Positions 37,729-46,514 of a DNA stretch of 46,514 bases are shown here, in pieces (positions within the stretch are counted from its first letter, which is position 1; each line of letters opens with the position of its first letter). Source of the stretch: RGIG1927 sp045546275 (GTDB lineage Bacteria > Bacillota > Clostridia > UMGS1883); contig JAZQCM010000003.1 in the NCBI GenBank assembly GCA_045546275.1, forward strand, positions 1 to 46,514, given 5' to 3'. The position numbers and the translations under genes are program-made. The notes under the pieces are model-generated. The model was not told the DNA's origin. It did no database searches and saw nothing but the letters and a program-made list of their open reading frames with translations.

Positions 37729-40700
37729 TTACTGATTTTGCGCCCAACGTGCTGCTTCACAGCATGCCAATAAATAGGCACCAACACCAAAGTTTGCTGT
37801 AGTGTCATAGCTTACTGCCTGTGTAGCGTTAGAGCCTATAGGCTGAACATAGCCAACCTTGCCATTTTCGTGCAGTGCTACGTTTTCAAGATAGCCCCAT
37901 GCACGAATAGCGGCATTGGTGTATTTATCATCAGTCAATATTCCGTTATTAATACCCCAGAAAAGACCGTAGGCAAAGAAGCCTGTACCACTGGTTTCGT
38001 AGCCTTCGTCGTTGCCGTTTGTGCCCTTGGGATAATCCTGCAGCATGCTCTGTGTCCAGAAGCCGTAGCCATTATTGTCAACCTGTTGGCAATTCACAAT
38101 TGCTTCTCCCATTTCCACATAGGTTGTGTAGAACTCGTCATAATGTTCGTAGCTATCTGGCATGTCGGACAAAACTTTTGCAAGACCTGCAAACACCCAG
38201 CCGTCGCCGCGTGCCCAGAAATTCTTTTCATCTTCATGGCCTGAGTTGGGTTTTAACGGATAAACATATCCCGCATCACGGAAGAAAAGGTATTTGTAGT
38301 CGTCCGGGTCTGAATAGCTCGCACCGGCATTAAGGCTTGCACTTGTTGTGTAGCCGTCAGCCGATGTGGGAATACCACCAGGTCCGTCATACATTAATTC
38401 CTTCGCATAGCGGAAGTATTTATACAACGCATCAAGATACTTTTCATCGTTTGTAGCTTTATAGAGCTTGGTCATTACAGGCATTACCATGTATAATGCA
38501 TCTGCCCACCACCAGAACGCGTCCTCGTCCTTGCTTATCTGATAGTCAATAACCTCATGAACACGGTCAATACTTGCACCTTCAACGCCCATTTCGTACA
38601 AATCAAGATATGTCTGGAAGCAAATTTGCCAGTCACCAAAAAGCACAGCATTGCTGCCTTGCGTCTGGTTATAGCCCCATGTCCAGGTTGAAGGGTCACT
38701 TGTGGAGTTATTACCCATCCATTCGTTATAGTTTGCCCAGTCAATAGAGTACTGCAAATAACTCTCATCACCTGTTAATTTATACATTTCTATATTTCCC
38801 GTGTGGTAGGCTGCCTTATCCCAGAATGCAGGGTGTGTACTTCCGTACCAGTCAATATAGCTGGTGTTTTCCTGCCAGTAGCTGTTTGCGCTTTCCAAAG
38901 CTTTAACAGCTCTCTCATAAGTGGGCTTCATTTTTCCCAGCTTTTCTTCGGGATATGTACCTAAAATAAGGTTTGATGTGTCAAAGGAAAGTGTGTATGT
39001 GCCATCCTCATTTTCTTCAAGAGTTGTGCAAAGCTTAACCTGGCTGTTGTTGTTATTTATTCTTATATACTTTTTCCAGTCGTCTTTTATAACAGTATTA
39101 TCACCTAAGGGTGTAAGGGTTATGGAATAAACCTTACCCTCCACAGTTGTTTCGCTTACTTCAAAGAAGCTGTCGCCTGTGTAGGAGCCGTTACCGTCGT
39201 CACGCACTCTTAATTCCCAATCGGTAAAGTCGGCATTGTCGGTAAAGGAAAGACGAATACCAACCTGGTTTACATAGGCGTTAAGAACATCAAAAAAAAG
39301 CTTGCCCATTTCGTCGTACTCGGTATTGTCGGTACTTCCATTTACCAGAAGACCTGCTGCAACCTGATACATGCTTCGTGTAACCGAGTCACCTTCAAAA
39401 GTCATGTTACCTATTTTTACATAAGGCGTTGCGGTGAAAAGACGGTTATAGTTATTCACTGCAAGGTTTGTAAGAGCTGTTGTAAACACACTATGGTCAC
39501 TGTTCTGCCATTTTTCCGCTTCGATTTCAACAAAATTTTCGCTATCCTCTGCGGAAACTTTAACACCAAGCACAGCATCCTCAACACCTGCAAGAGTGTC
39601 TGTACGGTCAACAGTTGTTATAAATCTTAAACCATTACCACTACCTACGTTGCCGTTTTCGTCAAGACCTGCCCCGTAGCGTACCTGTGCGCCGTTAACC
39701 ATGGTAAGACCAAAGCCCAATGCCAAGGTGTTTGTCATTTCAAGGTTTTTGGTAACGGTAATTTTTTCGTTGGGCATGTAATAGCCACTGTCAGCGCCAA
39801 TTACCTGAGCATCGGAAAGCTGAAGCCTTACATCGTCGTTTTCGGTTACATAAGAAAATGAGTTCATTGCAGAGCCGTTCTTTGTAAGGGTTGCTTGACC
39901 CGAGGTTGTTATTTTGTGAAGATTTTCATCCTCTGTTAATTCAATATACGCCCCTTGTCCTGCGTAGGTTCCGCTTGTTGAAGCTTCCCTTTCAACGCAG
40001 TATGCTGCGCCCCAGTAAATCTGCAGTTTCATGCTGATGTAATCAAGGTTTGCATTTTTTGCAGCATGCATAATTTCCGTCACATCAACTGTAATGTAAT
40101 TGTCTGTGCTCTTTGCTTTTTCGGAAAAAACAGGTGTTGACCAGCCCTCTAACAGAGGCTCAGATGCAATTACAAATGTGCTGCTGTCAGCCTGGTCTGC
40201 CCAGGAAGAGTCATTAAGAGGTGTTACCGCAACACGAAGGAAGGTGTTGCCGCCCTGGTAGCCCTGGTTGTGCCATTTTTTCACATAAAGTCTGAGGGTT
40301 GCTCTTTCATCGTCTTCAATATCAAAGGTGGGGAATTTTAAAAGACCAACTCTTGTTGATCCAAGGGTTGTGGGCGTTGCACCATTAAGATAGGTTGTTT
40401 CGCCATTTGCATCTTTTTCAGGACCACGGTTACTGTCAGCTGATGAAGCTATCAGCACACCGTCGTCATATGCTCTATTAATTCCGTATAATTTGTCATA
40501 CTGAACAAAGGCATCTTCCACCACGGAATACCTTGTAGGTTCTTCGCTTGGTTCTTCCTCAGTGGGTTCCTCCGTTGGCTCTTCGGTGGGAATTTCTGTT
40601 ACATCCTCACTCGGCTCTTCTGTTGGCGACTCCTCTTCAAGCTCCTTAGCATAGCAACGGATGTTACTTACAGTAAAATTACCGTTTGCGTTGTAAACAG

Positions 40701-42072
40701 AAAGGCAGATTGAGTTAATGTAATCGCTTGTTTTTCTGAAGTCGTTATCGGTAACAGTTGCAATAACCTCGCCTGTATCGGAATTGGTCATAATAAGTGA
40801 ATACTTATCCTCACTTGCGTTACCCTTTATAAAAATGTGGTATGTTTTATTTGTAACAACACTCACGCCTACATTTGCAGTATTTCCCGATACTGTTGAT
40901 TTAAATGCACCTGTAGAGTCGTTAGGTGTACCCATACCAATCTGTCCGTTACCCCAAAGAGCAGCGTCCTGGCTGATATATATCCAGCAGTTTGTAAGGT
41001 TTGTCATTTTGTAATCAAACTCAAAGAAAAACTCGCCGTATATGTTGCCAGGGAAATAGGCTGTTGCATCACCGCTTTTTGTACAGCTTAAGTCATCAAG
41101 TGAAAATGTTTCGGGGTAACAGGTGACAGTTGTTGAAACCTCTTTTGTAACAGCTTCAGTTTCAAAAACCACACTTGCAACACCTGTAACAGTATTTTCG
41201 CCAACTGTGTATGTGTCAGGTTCATTCCATGAAATTGCGCCTTCTGCAATTGTTCCCTTGCTTCCTGTAAAGGTTGCCTTAGAAGGAAGAGACGGGTCTG
41301 TCCCTTGTATCATATACACCTGATTATTAAAAGCAACTTCTTCAATAGTTTCATTTACAGTTACACTTCCGACAGTAAGGTTTGTAAAGCCTATTGCTTT
41401 ATTTGCTCTTGTCCAATAACCGTTTGAGGACACAATAGACTTAAAGCCGTCAATAACACCTTCAAGCTCCGCAGAAGCTGAAACCTTTTCGCCTCCAACA
41501 TAAAATTCTGCGGTATGTGTTTCTCCGTCGGGGTTATTGTATGCCACAATTGCACAGCTTTCGCCTGTATCGGGGAAGCCCATTGCGTAATAGTCAGTGT
41601 CGCTGTTGGGATGAGAATAACCCACCTCTGTTGCGTTTCTATCAAACTTTAAAAACGCAATTTCAACATCATTAACATCTCTGAACGAAAAGTCAAAGTA
41701 CAAATCGCTTGATGTATCGTGATACATAAGCCATTCAATTACAAGCTTCTCGCAGCCCTGTCCAAAGCCGGGAGATATAACGCGTGTAACATTAGCATTA
41801 GATGCATATGTTGCATTATAATACTGCAATGTTGTTCCGGTACCGTAGCTTTTCACGTCAACATTACCGCTTGTTACGTTTGCCTCCCAGCCGTCAAATG
41901 CATCACTTACTTCAGCATTGTTGAAGCTGCCGTCAGGCATGCTCCATATCACGATAGCGTCAACGGCATTAATCACACTATCTGTTGTTGCGGAAAACGC
42001 AAAGCTTGCAGGCAATGTTGCAACAAACAATGCCACAGCAGTTATTAAAGCAATTATTTTTTTTATTTTCAT
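37729..42072 (-). CDS. Large secreted multidomain glycosidase with C-terminal GH105 domain
   Basis: A 1447-residue protein. Signal peptide 1-26; two beta-sandwich regions (about 30-240 and 330-475) around an Ig-like stretch (about 245-325); a Pro/Thr/Glu linker (about 478-512, repeats of EEPTEEPT); a DNRLRE/CBM-like domain (about 512-712: FVQYDKLYG, VGLLKFPTFDI, ITVDVTEIM); further sandwich domains; and a GH105/GH88 (alpha/alpha)6 barrel (about 1046-1447) with YHTGNIEMYKLTGDESYL, WWWADALYMVMPVM, FWARGDGWVFAGLAKVL and YETSGTGFFAYGLFWGINNG. GH105 enzymes cut unsaturated galacturonyl or glucuronyl ends of rhamnogalacturonan or similar polymers. No anchor is seen, so it is probably released. GGAG precedes the ATG. 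Confidence 0.88.
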   Translation of the reverse strand: MKIKKIIALITAVALFVATLPASFAFSATTDSVINAVDAIVIWSMPDGSFNNAEVSDAFDGWEANVTSGNVDVKSYGTGTTLQYYNATYASNANVTRVISPGFGQGCEKLVIEWLMYHDTSSDLYFDFSFRDVNDVEIAFLKFDRNATEVGYSHPNSDTDYYAMGFPDTGESCAIVAYNNPDGETHTAEFYVGGEKVSASAELEGVIDGFKSIVSSNGYWTRANKAIGFTNLTVGSVTVNETIEEVAFNNQVYMIQGTDPSLPSKATFTGSKGTIAEGAISWNEPDTYTVGENTVTGVASVVFETEAVTKEVSTTVTCYPETFSLDDLSCTKSGDATAYFPGNIYGEFFFEFDYKMTNLTNCWIYISQDAALWGNGQIGMGTPNDSTGAFKSTVSGNTANVGVSVVTNKTYHIFIKGNASEDKYSLIMTNSDTGEVIATVTDNDFRKTSDYINSICLSVYNANGNFTVSNIRCYAKELEEESPTEEPSEDVTEIPTEEPTEEPTEEEPSEEPTRYSVVEDAFVQYDKLYGINRAYDDGVLIASSADSNRGPEKDANGETTYLNGATPTTLGSTRVGLLKFPTFDIEDDERATLRLYVKKWHNQGYQGGNTFLRVAVTPLNDSSWADQADSSTFVIASEPLLEGWSTPVFSEKAKSTDNYITVDVTEIMHAAKNANLDYISMKLQIYWGAAYCVEREASTSGTYAGQGAYIELTEDENLHKITTSGQATLTKNGSAMNSFSYVTENDDVRLQLSDAQVIGADSGYYMPNEKITVTKNLEMTNTLALGFGLTMVNGAQVRYGAGLDENGNVGSGNGLRFITTVDRTDTLAGVEDAVLGVKVSAEDSENFVEIEAEKWQNSDHSVFTTALTNLAVNNYNRLFTATPYVKIGNMTFEGDSVTRSMYQVAAGLLVNGSTDNTEYDEMGKLFFDVLNAYVNQVGIRLSFTDNADFTDWELRVRDDGNGSYTGDSFFEVSETTVEGKVYSITLTPLGDNTVIKDDWKKYIRINNNNSQVKLCTTLEENEDGTYTLSFDTSNLILGTYPEEKLGKMKPTYERAVKALESANSYWQENTSYIDWYGSTHPAFWDKAAYHTGNIEMYKLTGDESYLQYSIDWANYNEWMGNNSTSDPSTWTWGYNQTQGSNAVLFGDWQICFQTYLDLYEMGVEGASIDRVHEVIDYQISKDEDAFWWWADALYMVMPVMTKLYKATNDEKYLDALYKYFRYAKELMYDGPGGIPTSADGYTTSASLNAGASYSDPDDYKYLFFRDAGYVYPLKPNSGHEDEKNFWARGDGWVFAGLAKVLSDMPDSYEHYDEFYTTYVEMGEAIVNCQQVDNNGYGFWTQSMLQDYPKGTNGNDEGYETSGTGFFAYGLFWGINNGILTDDKYTNAAIRAWGYLENVALHENGKVGYVQPIGSNATQAVSYDTTANFGVGAYLLACCEAARWAQNQ

Positions 42073-42094
42073 AACATTTCTCCATTACGAATTA

Positions 42095-42121
42095 TAGAGC
42101 CCAGAGAAAACTTGGGCTCTA
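42095..42121. terminator. Hairpin without T run between two genes
   Basis: TAGAGCCCA (42095-42103) pairs perfectly with TGGGCTCTA (42113-42121). It lies 12 bp after the stop of the membrane protein gene and before the GH105 start. A weak terminator or a processing site. Confidence 0.45.
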
Positions 42122-42132
42122 CAAAGTCGTTA

Positions 42133-42624
42133 TTATTCGATTGTGAAATTAACACGTTTTCTGATTTCATTAAGCATCATTTCGTTGGGTGTGAACAAAA
42201 GAAGCTCGTTCTTTGAATCACGTTCGAAAAGTGCAAAATATGTTTCTTCGTCGTCTTTAACATCTGTTGCAGCAGGATAAGTTTTGTCAATGTTTGTAAG
42301 CTTAGCTTTGTTTGCTTCATTATACTTACCGCAAAGAGTCATGTCAGTAAAATAAAAGTCTTTAATGCTTTCTCTCTTACCGCCGCTTTTGAGAATTTCA
42401 ACAGTAAGCTTACCGGAAATTGTATATGCGTATTCTGCCTTGAAGGTGTTTTTCATGTAGTAAAGGCTCAGTGCTGCAAGCACAAACAAAAACGCAATCA
42501 TGAATGCAATTGTTCTTGTGAACCAGAAAACAACAAGTGCAACAGCAATTACACCGATAAATAATGCCACCTGCCATGTGTCCCATTTTTTCTTAGCTAC
42601 AAATTCTTTTCCCTGTTCAGTCAT
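42133..42624 (-). CDS. Membrane protein, function unknown
   Basis: A 163-residue protein with two close membrane helices (about 16-34 and 37-53) and a cytoplasmic C-terminal domain of mixed strands and helices (AEYAYTISGKLTVEILKSGG, DFYFTDMTLCG, YFALFERD). It resembles small PH-like or YcxB-like membrane proteins in layout, without a firm match. The ATG at 42624 is chosen from GGAGGT seven bases upstream; it overlaps the wecB stop by 8 bp (ATGACTGA), so translation is coupled. That suggests a role in the same envelope pathway. Confidence 0.75.
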   Translation of the reverse strand: MTEQGKEFVAKKKWDTWQVALFIGVIAVALVVFWFTRTIAFMIAFLFVLAALSLYYMKNTFKAEYAYTISGKLTVEILKSGGKRESIKDFYFTDMTLCGKYNEANKAKLTNIDKTYPAATDVKDDEETYFALFERDSKNELLLFTPNEMMLNEIRKRVNFTIE

Positions 42625-43723
42625 TTTCATTACCTCCTGTAAGTATGTCTGCAATTCTCTTTGATGCAAAGCCGTCACCATAGGGGTTTGACGCCTTGCT
42701 CATTTTTTCGTATTCATCCTTATCCTCCAAAAGGAGCTTGAATGCATTGTAAATTGTTTCTTCCTCGGTTCCGACAAGCTTTAATGTGCCTGCCTTAATG
42801 CCCTCGGGGCGCTCAGTTGTGTCACGCATTACAAGCACGGGCTTACCTAAACTGGGAGCCTCCTCCTGAATACCGCCACTGTCGGTGAGGATAAGATAGC
42901 TTCTTGACAGGAAGTTGTGGAAATCCAGAACGTCCAAAGGTTCAATAATATGAATTCGGTCACAATCGCCCAATTCCTCTTGTGCAGCTTGTCTCACAAC
43001 AGGGTTCATGTGGATTGGGTACACCGCCTTAACATCGGGATGCTCGTCAATAATACGCTTAATTGCTCTGAACATCTGGTGCATAGGCTCACCAAGATTT
43101 TCTCTTCTGTGAGCAGTGATTGTTATAAGTCGGCTTCCCTTTGCCCACTCAAGCTCTTCGTGAGTAAAGTTTTCCTTTACGGTTGTTTTAAGAGCGTCGA
43201 TTGCAGTGTTGCCTGTTACAAAAATGCTGTCCTCACTCTTGCCTTCACGGATGAGATTTTCCTTTGAAAGAAGGGTGGGGGCAAAGTTATATTTTGAAAT
43301 AATGCTTACTGCCTGACGGTTAAACTCTTCCGGATAGGGCGAATAGATGTTATATGTACGAAGCCCGGCTTCCACATGACCTACAGGAATCTGTAAATAG
43401 AAGCAGGCAAGCGCTGTAACAAAGGTTGTGGATGTGTCGCCGTGAACAAGCACCACATCGGGCATTTCCTTTTCCAGCACCTCTTTAATAGAATTCAATA
43501 TATTTGTTGTAATGTCAAAAAGAGTTTGCCTTTCTTTCATAATTGAAAGGTCGTAATCAGGCACAACATTAAAGGTTTCAAGCACCTTGTCAAGCATCTG
43601 ACGGTGCTGACCTGTTACGCAAACAACTGTTTCAACATTGTTTCTGCTTTTTAACTCCTTAACCAATGGGCACATTTTAATTGCCTCGGGTCTTGTTCCG
43701 AACACAAGCAATACTTTTTTCAC
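42617..43723 (-). CDS. wecB: UDP-N-acetylglucosamine 2-epimerase (non-hydrolysing)
   Basis: A 368-residue enzyme interconverting UDP-GlcNAc and UDP-ManNAc for teichoic acid, capsule or other surface polymers. Motifs: LLVFGTRPEAIKMCPLV, VTGQHRQMLD, VHGDTSTTFVTALACFY, VGHVEAGLRT, TAHRRENLGEPM and LTDSGGIQEEAPSLGKPVLV. The start is GTG at 43723 with GAGGAG upstream. It has its own consensus promoter embedded in the end of the cca gene. Confidence 0.94.
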   Translation of the reverse strand: MKKVLLVFGTRPEAIKMCPLVKELKSRNNVETVVCVTGQHRQMLDKVLETFNVVPDYDLSIMKERQTLFDITTNILNSIKEVLEKEMPDVVLVHGDTSTTFVTALACFYLQIPVGHVEAGLRTYNIYSPYPEEFNRQAVSIISKYNFAPTLLSKENLIREGKSEDSIFVTGNTAIDALKTTVKENFTHEELEWAKGSRLITITAHRRENLGEPMHQMFRAIKRIIDEHPDVKAVYPIHMNPVVRQAAQEELGDCDRIHIIEPLDVLDFHNFLSRSYLILTDSGGIQEEAPSLGKPVLVMRDTTERPEGIKAGTLKLVGTEEETIYNAFKLLLEDKDEYEKMSKASNPYGDGFASKRIADILTGGNEND

Positions 43724-43753
43724 GCTGTCATCTCCTCACAAAATGTTAATCCT

Positions 43754-43782
43754 ATTATATCAGTTACTGTTTTTTTTGTCAA
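43754..43782 (-). promoter_or_regulatory. Perfect consensus promoter of wecB inside the end of cca
   Basis: TTGACA (43782-43777) and TATAAT (43759-43754), 17 bp apart, minus strand. The -35 box and spacer are the last codons of cca. Confidence 0.8.
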
Positions 43783-45088
43783 TGAAAAGGGCGTTTTTCA
43801 GCAAATCTTCTTTTTTGTTTTCAATTTCTCCGTCAATAACCTTTTCCAAAAGGGATTTCAGTATTTTCCCAATGGTTTTTCCGTCGGTAATTCCCATTTT
43901 TATCAAATCGTTTCCGTTTATATTCAAGGTTTTCACACTTACGCATTCGCCTGTGTGCTCAATTTCGTTTTTTATTATTTTTAGTTTTTCAATAATCTCA
44001 AGGTTGCCCTTTGCCAAGGAGGAATGTGCTTTTGTGTCGGCAGTTTTCACCTTCATTAAAAGGTCAAAAAATTCGTAATTAAACTTTGCCAAAAACCTTT
44101 TTACGTACTTTTTTTGGGGAATTATTTCTCTTTGGTGTTCACCCACAAGCTCAGTTACAATATTTTTCGTTTTATTGTCAACCTTAAGCCTTGTTAAAAC
44201 CTCTTTGGCTATTTCAGCGGATTTTTTGTCATGACCTTTAAAATGACCGCTTTCACCATCAAAGGTGAAAACCTGTGGCTTTCCTATGTCGTGGAAAAAC
44301 ATGCCAAGCCTTATTGTAAGGTCCTTTTCACTTTCGGAAACTGACCTTACAATGTGGGTGTAAACATCGTAAACGTGGTATTTGTTCTTTTGGTCAAAGC
44401 CAATGCATGGCAAAATTTCCGGAATGAAAACTCCCAGCACTTGGCCATATTCCAAAAGAACATTTTCGGCAAAATCCCCCATAATAAGCTTTGAAAACTC
44501 CGAAAAAAGCCTTTCTGCCGAAACCTTTTTCAAAAGCTCCTTGTTTTTGAATATGCTTTTTTTTGTTTCCGCCTCAATTTCAAAGCCTAAAACTGCCGAA
44601 AACCTTAAGGCACGCATAATTCTTAGTGCATCCTCACAAAAGCGCTTATCGCTCTCGCCCACAGTACGGATGATTTTGTTTTTAATATCTTCAATCCCAC
44701 CAAACGGGTCCACAAATTCTTTATTAAAGCAAATTGCATTTATTGTGAAGTCACGCCTGGCAAGGTCCTCTTTCACACATGGCGTAAAATAAACACTTTC
44801 AGGGTGCCTTGCATCTTCATATTCCCCATCAATACGATACGTTGTAACCTCAATGTTTTCACCCTCGCTCACAACTGTCACCGTGCCGTGCTTTTCACCG
44901 GTAAGGATTGTTTTAAAGCCCTTAAAAACCTCTTTCATTTGTTCGGGAAGTGCATTTGTGGTAATGTCGTAATCATTAACCGCTCTACCCATTATTTCAT
45001 CGCGGACACATCCACCCACGAAATATGCTTCATAGCCACTTTTTGTAAGCATATCCGAAACCCTTTTTGCATATGCGGGAATATTCAT
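43760..45088 (-). CDS. cca: CCA-adding tRNA nucleotidyltransferase (class II polymerase fold, with HD domain)
   Basis: A 442-residue protein. The head carries YFVGGCVRDEIMGR and DYDITTNALP, then the nucleotide-selecting RRDFTINAICFN, and EDALRIMRALRFSA. An HD-type domain (MFFHDIGKPQVF, FKGHDKKSAEIA) follows. It adds or repairs the CCA end of tRNAs; family members with HD domains may also remove 2',3'-cyclic phosphates. The ATG at 45088 follows AAAGGGGG; the frame upstream to 45157 covers the promoter. Confidence 0.93.
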   Translation of the reverse strand: MNIPAYAKRVSDMLTKSGYEAYFVGGCVRDEIMGRAVNDYDITTNALPEQMKEVFKGFKTILTGEKHGTVTVVSEGENIEVTTYRIDGEYEDARHPESVYFTPCVKEDLARRDFTINAICFNKEFVDPFGGIEDIKNKIIRTVGESDKRFCEDALRIMRALRFSAVLGFEIEAETKKSIFKNKELLKKVSAERLFSEFSKLIMGDFAENVLLEYGQVLGVFIPEILPCIGFDQKNKYHVYDVYTHIVRSVSESEKDLTIRLGMFFHDIGKPQVFTFDGESGHFKGHDKKSAEIAKEVLTRLKVDNKTKNIVTELVGEHQREIIPQKKYVKRFLAKFNYEFFDLLMKVKTADTKAHSSLAKGNLEIIEKLKIIKNEIEHTGECVSVKTLNINGNDLIKMGITDGKTIGKILKSLLEKVIDGEIENKKEDLLKNALFIDKKNSN

Positions 45089-45113
45089 GCTGTCACCCCC
45101 TTTAATTATATTA

Positions 45114-45142
45114 ATATTATCACAAATCTGTCCACCTGTCAC
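45114..45142 (-). promoter_or_regulatory. Promoter of cca
   Basis: GTGACA (45142-45137) and TAATAT (45119-45114), 17 bp apart, minus strand. Confidence 0.5.
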
Positions 45143-45213
45143 GGACTTTTCCGTCATTTATGACAAACTTTTAACGAATACGTATTTTTTTCGAAAAAAA
45201 GTTCAAAAAACTC

Positions 45214-45242
45214 TTTTCAAAAGCTTTTTTATAGTGTATAAT
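45214..45242 (+). promoter_or_regulatory. Promoter of the PEP carboxykinase gene
   Basis: TTTTCA (45214-45219) and TATAAT (45237-45242), 17 bp apart. Confidence 0.65.
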
Positions 45243-45286
45243 TTAGATATTGTGAATAATATTACACAAGAAAGGATGCAATTATT

Positions 45287-46514
45287 ATGACAAACAATGC
45301 AAAAGTAAAAGCATGGCTTGACGAATATGTTAAGCTTCTTGCACCCGAAAAGGTAGTTTGGATTGACGGCACTGAAGAACAGGCTGAAGCACTCCGTGCA
45401 GAAGCATGCGCTACAGGTGAGCTTATCAAGCTCAACCAGGAAAAGCTTCCCGGTTGCTATCTTCACAGAACAGACGTTACTGACGTTGCTCGTGTAGAAG
45501 ACAGAACATTCATCTGTACAAAGAAGAAGGAAGATTCCGGTCCGATGAACAACTGGATGGATCCTGAAGAAATGTACGCAAAACTCCACAAGCTTTATGA
45601 AAATTCCTACAAGGGTAAGACAATGTATGTTATCCCCTACATGATGGGGCCCTTCGGCTCTCCCTTCTCCAAGATCGGTATTGAGCTTACAGACAGCATC
45701 TACGTAGTTCTTAACATGCTTATCATGACACGTGTTGGCACAAGAGTTCTTGAAGAGCTTGGTGATGATGGTGATTTCACAAAGTGCGTTCACGCTTGCC
45801 GTGACAAGAACCCTGAAGACAGATATATCGTTCAGTTCCCCGAAGATAACACAATCATGTCCGTTAACTCTGGTTACGGCGGTAACGTTCTTCTTGGTAA
45901 GAAGTGCTTTGCTCTCCGTATCGGTTCTTACCTTGGTATGAAGGAAGGCTGGATGGCTGAACACATGCTTATCCTCGGTTTGGAAAATCCCCAGGGCGAA
46001 GTTAAGTACGTATGTGCTGCATTCCCCTCTGCTTGTGGTAAGACAAACCTTGCTATGCTTATTCCTCCGGAAGCTTTCCCCGGCTACAAGGTATGGACAG
46101 TAGGCGATGATATTTCCTGGCTCAAGATTGGTCCCGATGGCGGTCTCTGGGCAGTTAACCCCGAAGCAGGTTTCTTCGGCGTAGCTCCCGGCACAAGCAC
46201 AAAGTCCAACAAGAACGCTCTTATGACAACAATGAGCAACACTATCTTTACTAACGTTGCACTTTGCGACGACGGTACAGTTTGGTGGGAAGGCATGGAT
46301 GGCGAAGCTCCCGCACACGCTATTGACTGGATGGGCAACGAATGGACACCCGACATGGGAACAAAGGCTGCTCACCCCAACTCCCGTTTCACAGCTCCCG
46401 CTGCACAGTGCCCCTGCATTTCTTCTGAATTTGAAGCAGCAGGCGGTGTTCCGATTTCTGCAATCGTATTCGGCGGTCGTCGTGAAAAGGCTGCTCCTCT
46501 TTGCTACGAAGCAT
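45287..46514 (+). CDS. pckG: Phosphoenolpyruvate carboxykinase (GTP), 5' part
   Basis: An open frame from ATG at 45287 runs to the window edge, 409 codons of about 600 expected. It begins MTNNAKVKAWLDEYVKLLAP and shows the GTP-type family features: NWMDPEEM, MYVIPYMMGPFGSPFSKIGI, the P-loop FPSACGKTNLAM (246-257, Lys252) and the metal-binding WTVGDDISWLK. It interconverts oxaloacetate and PEP with GTP; in fermenting anaerobes it often runs toward oxaloacetate. Strong codon bias marks high expression. AAAGGA precedes the ATG. The antisense open frame over this region is a by-product of the codon bias. Confidence 0.95.
   Translation, partial: MTNNAKVKAWLDEYVKLLAPEKVVWIDGTEEQAEALRAEACATGELIKLNQEKLPGCYLHRTDVTDVARVEDRTFICTKKKEDSGPMNNWMDPEEMYAKLHKLYENSYKGKTMYVIPYMMGPFGSPFSKIGIELTDSIYVVLNMLIMTRVGTRVLEELGDDGDFTKCVHACRDKNPEDRYIVQFPEDNTIMSVNSGYGGNVLLGKKCFALRIGSYLGMKEGWMAEHMLILGLENPQGEVKYVCAAFPSACGKTNLAMLIPPEAFPGYKVWTVGDDISWLKIGPDGGLWAVNPEAGFFGVAPGTSTKSNKNALMTTMSNTIFTNVALCDDGTVWWEGMDGEAPAHAIDWMGNEWTPDMGTKAAHPNSRFTAPAAQCPCISSEFEAAGGVPISAIVFGGRREKAAPLCYEA

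Noticed and set aside
45203..46375. A 390-codon minus-strand open frame rich in Cys and His
   Set aside because: It is antisense to the PEP carboxykinase gene, which has clear family motifs and a promoter. Long antisense frames are expected where codon bias avoids certain codons.

Overview
The window looks like a chromosomal piece from an anaerobic, spore-lineage Firmicute of the class Clostridia, probably a gut or rumen polysaccharide degrader. The evidence is a spoIIP gene, HydF (maturation of [FeFe]-hydrogenase), a tetrahydrofolate riboswitch ahead of a folate ECF transporter gene, GTP-type PEP carboxykinase, strong AGGAGG-type ribosome binding sites, consensus TTGACA-17-TATAAT promoters, and secreted or cytosolic glycosidases (GH43, GH2-like, GH105). 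TGA, TAA and TAG appear to act as stops in the core genes. No rRNA, tRNA or CRISPR array was seen.

Region 1-5600 is an AT-rich accessory island, nearly all on the minus strand. It holds small single-gene or two-gene modules: macro domain, nuclease-like/NTF2-like fusion, ankyrin-like protein, YwqG/DUF1963 and GIY-YIG. They are separated by two families of intergenic repeats (a 28-bp direct repeat, and a 175-244 bp hairpin-rich element with inverted ends) and by paired TGTCGAA motifs. Two frames in it are cut by a single in-frame TAA. It looks like a cassette array of immunity or defence type genes, but no matching toxin or recombinase is in the window.

Region 5600-17500 is core genome. The first unit (minus) is yqeY, GH43 and two half-size ChrA genes. 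A divergent AraC regulator follows. The second unit (minus) is an ACT protein, hom, lysC, a P-type ATPase-like gene whose catalytic motifs are mutated, rlmB, a second ACT protein and a PFL/DUF711 protein. Region 17500-20800 has a tiny lipoprotein, an unknown 97-residue protein, a secreted subtilase, a small membrane protein and an EamA transporter.

Region 20800-27500 is one minus-strand unit of cell-wall elongation or division genes (FHA, FtsW/RodA, penicillin-binding protein). It ends with a secreted GH2-fold protein that lacks the catalytic acid/base. Region 27600-30100 has the THF riboswitch and folT, then an AT-rich insert of two membrane proteins between copies of a REP-like repeat. Region 30000-37700 contains hydF, xpt, fba (with an unusual structured insert after its stop codon), spoIIP, leuA, a metallophosphoesterase homologue that has lost its metal ligands, and truA, which carries an in-frame dispersed repeat. 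Region 37700-46514 contains a 1447-residue secreted GH105 protein, a small membrane protein, wecB, a CCA-adding enzyme and the 5' two thirds of a GTP-dependent PEP carboxykinase gene cut by the window edge.

Three proteins that should be enzymes (P-type ATPase, GH2, metallophosphoesterase) have intact long reading frames but altered catalytic motifs. These and the cassette island are the parts most worth a second look.
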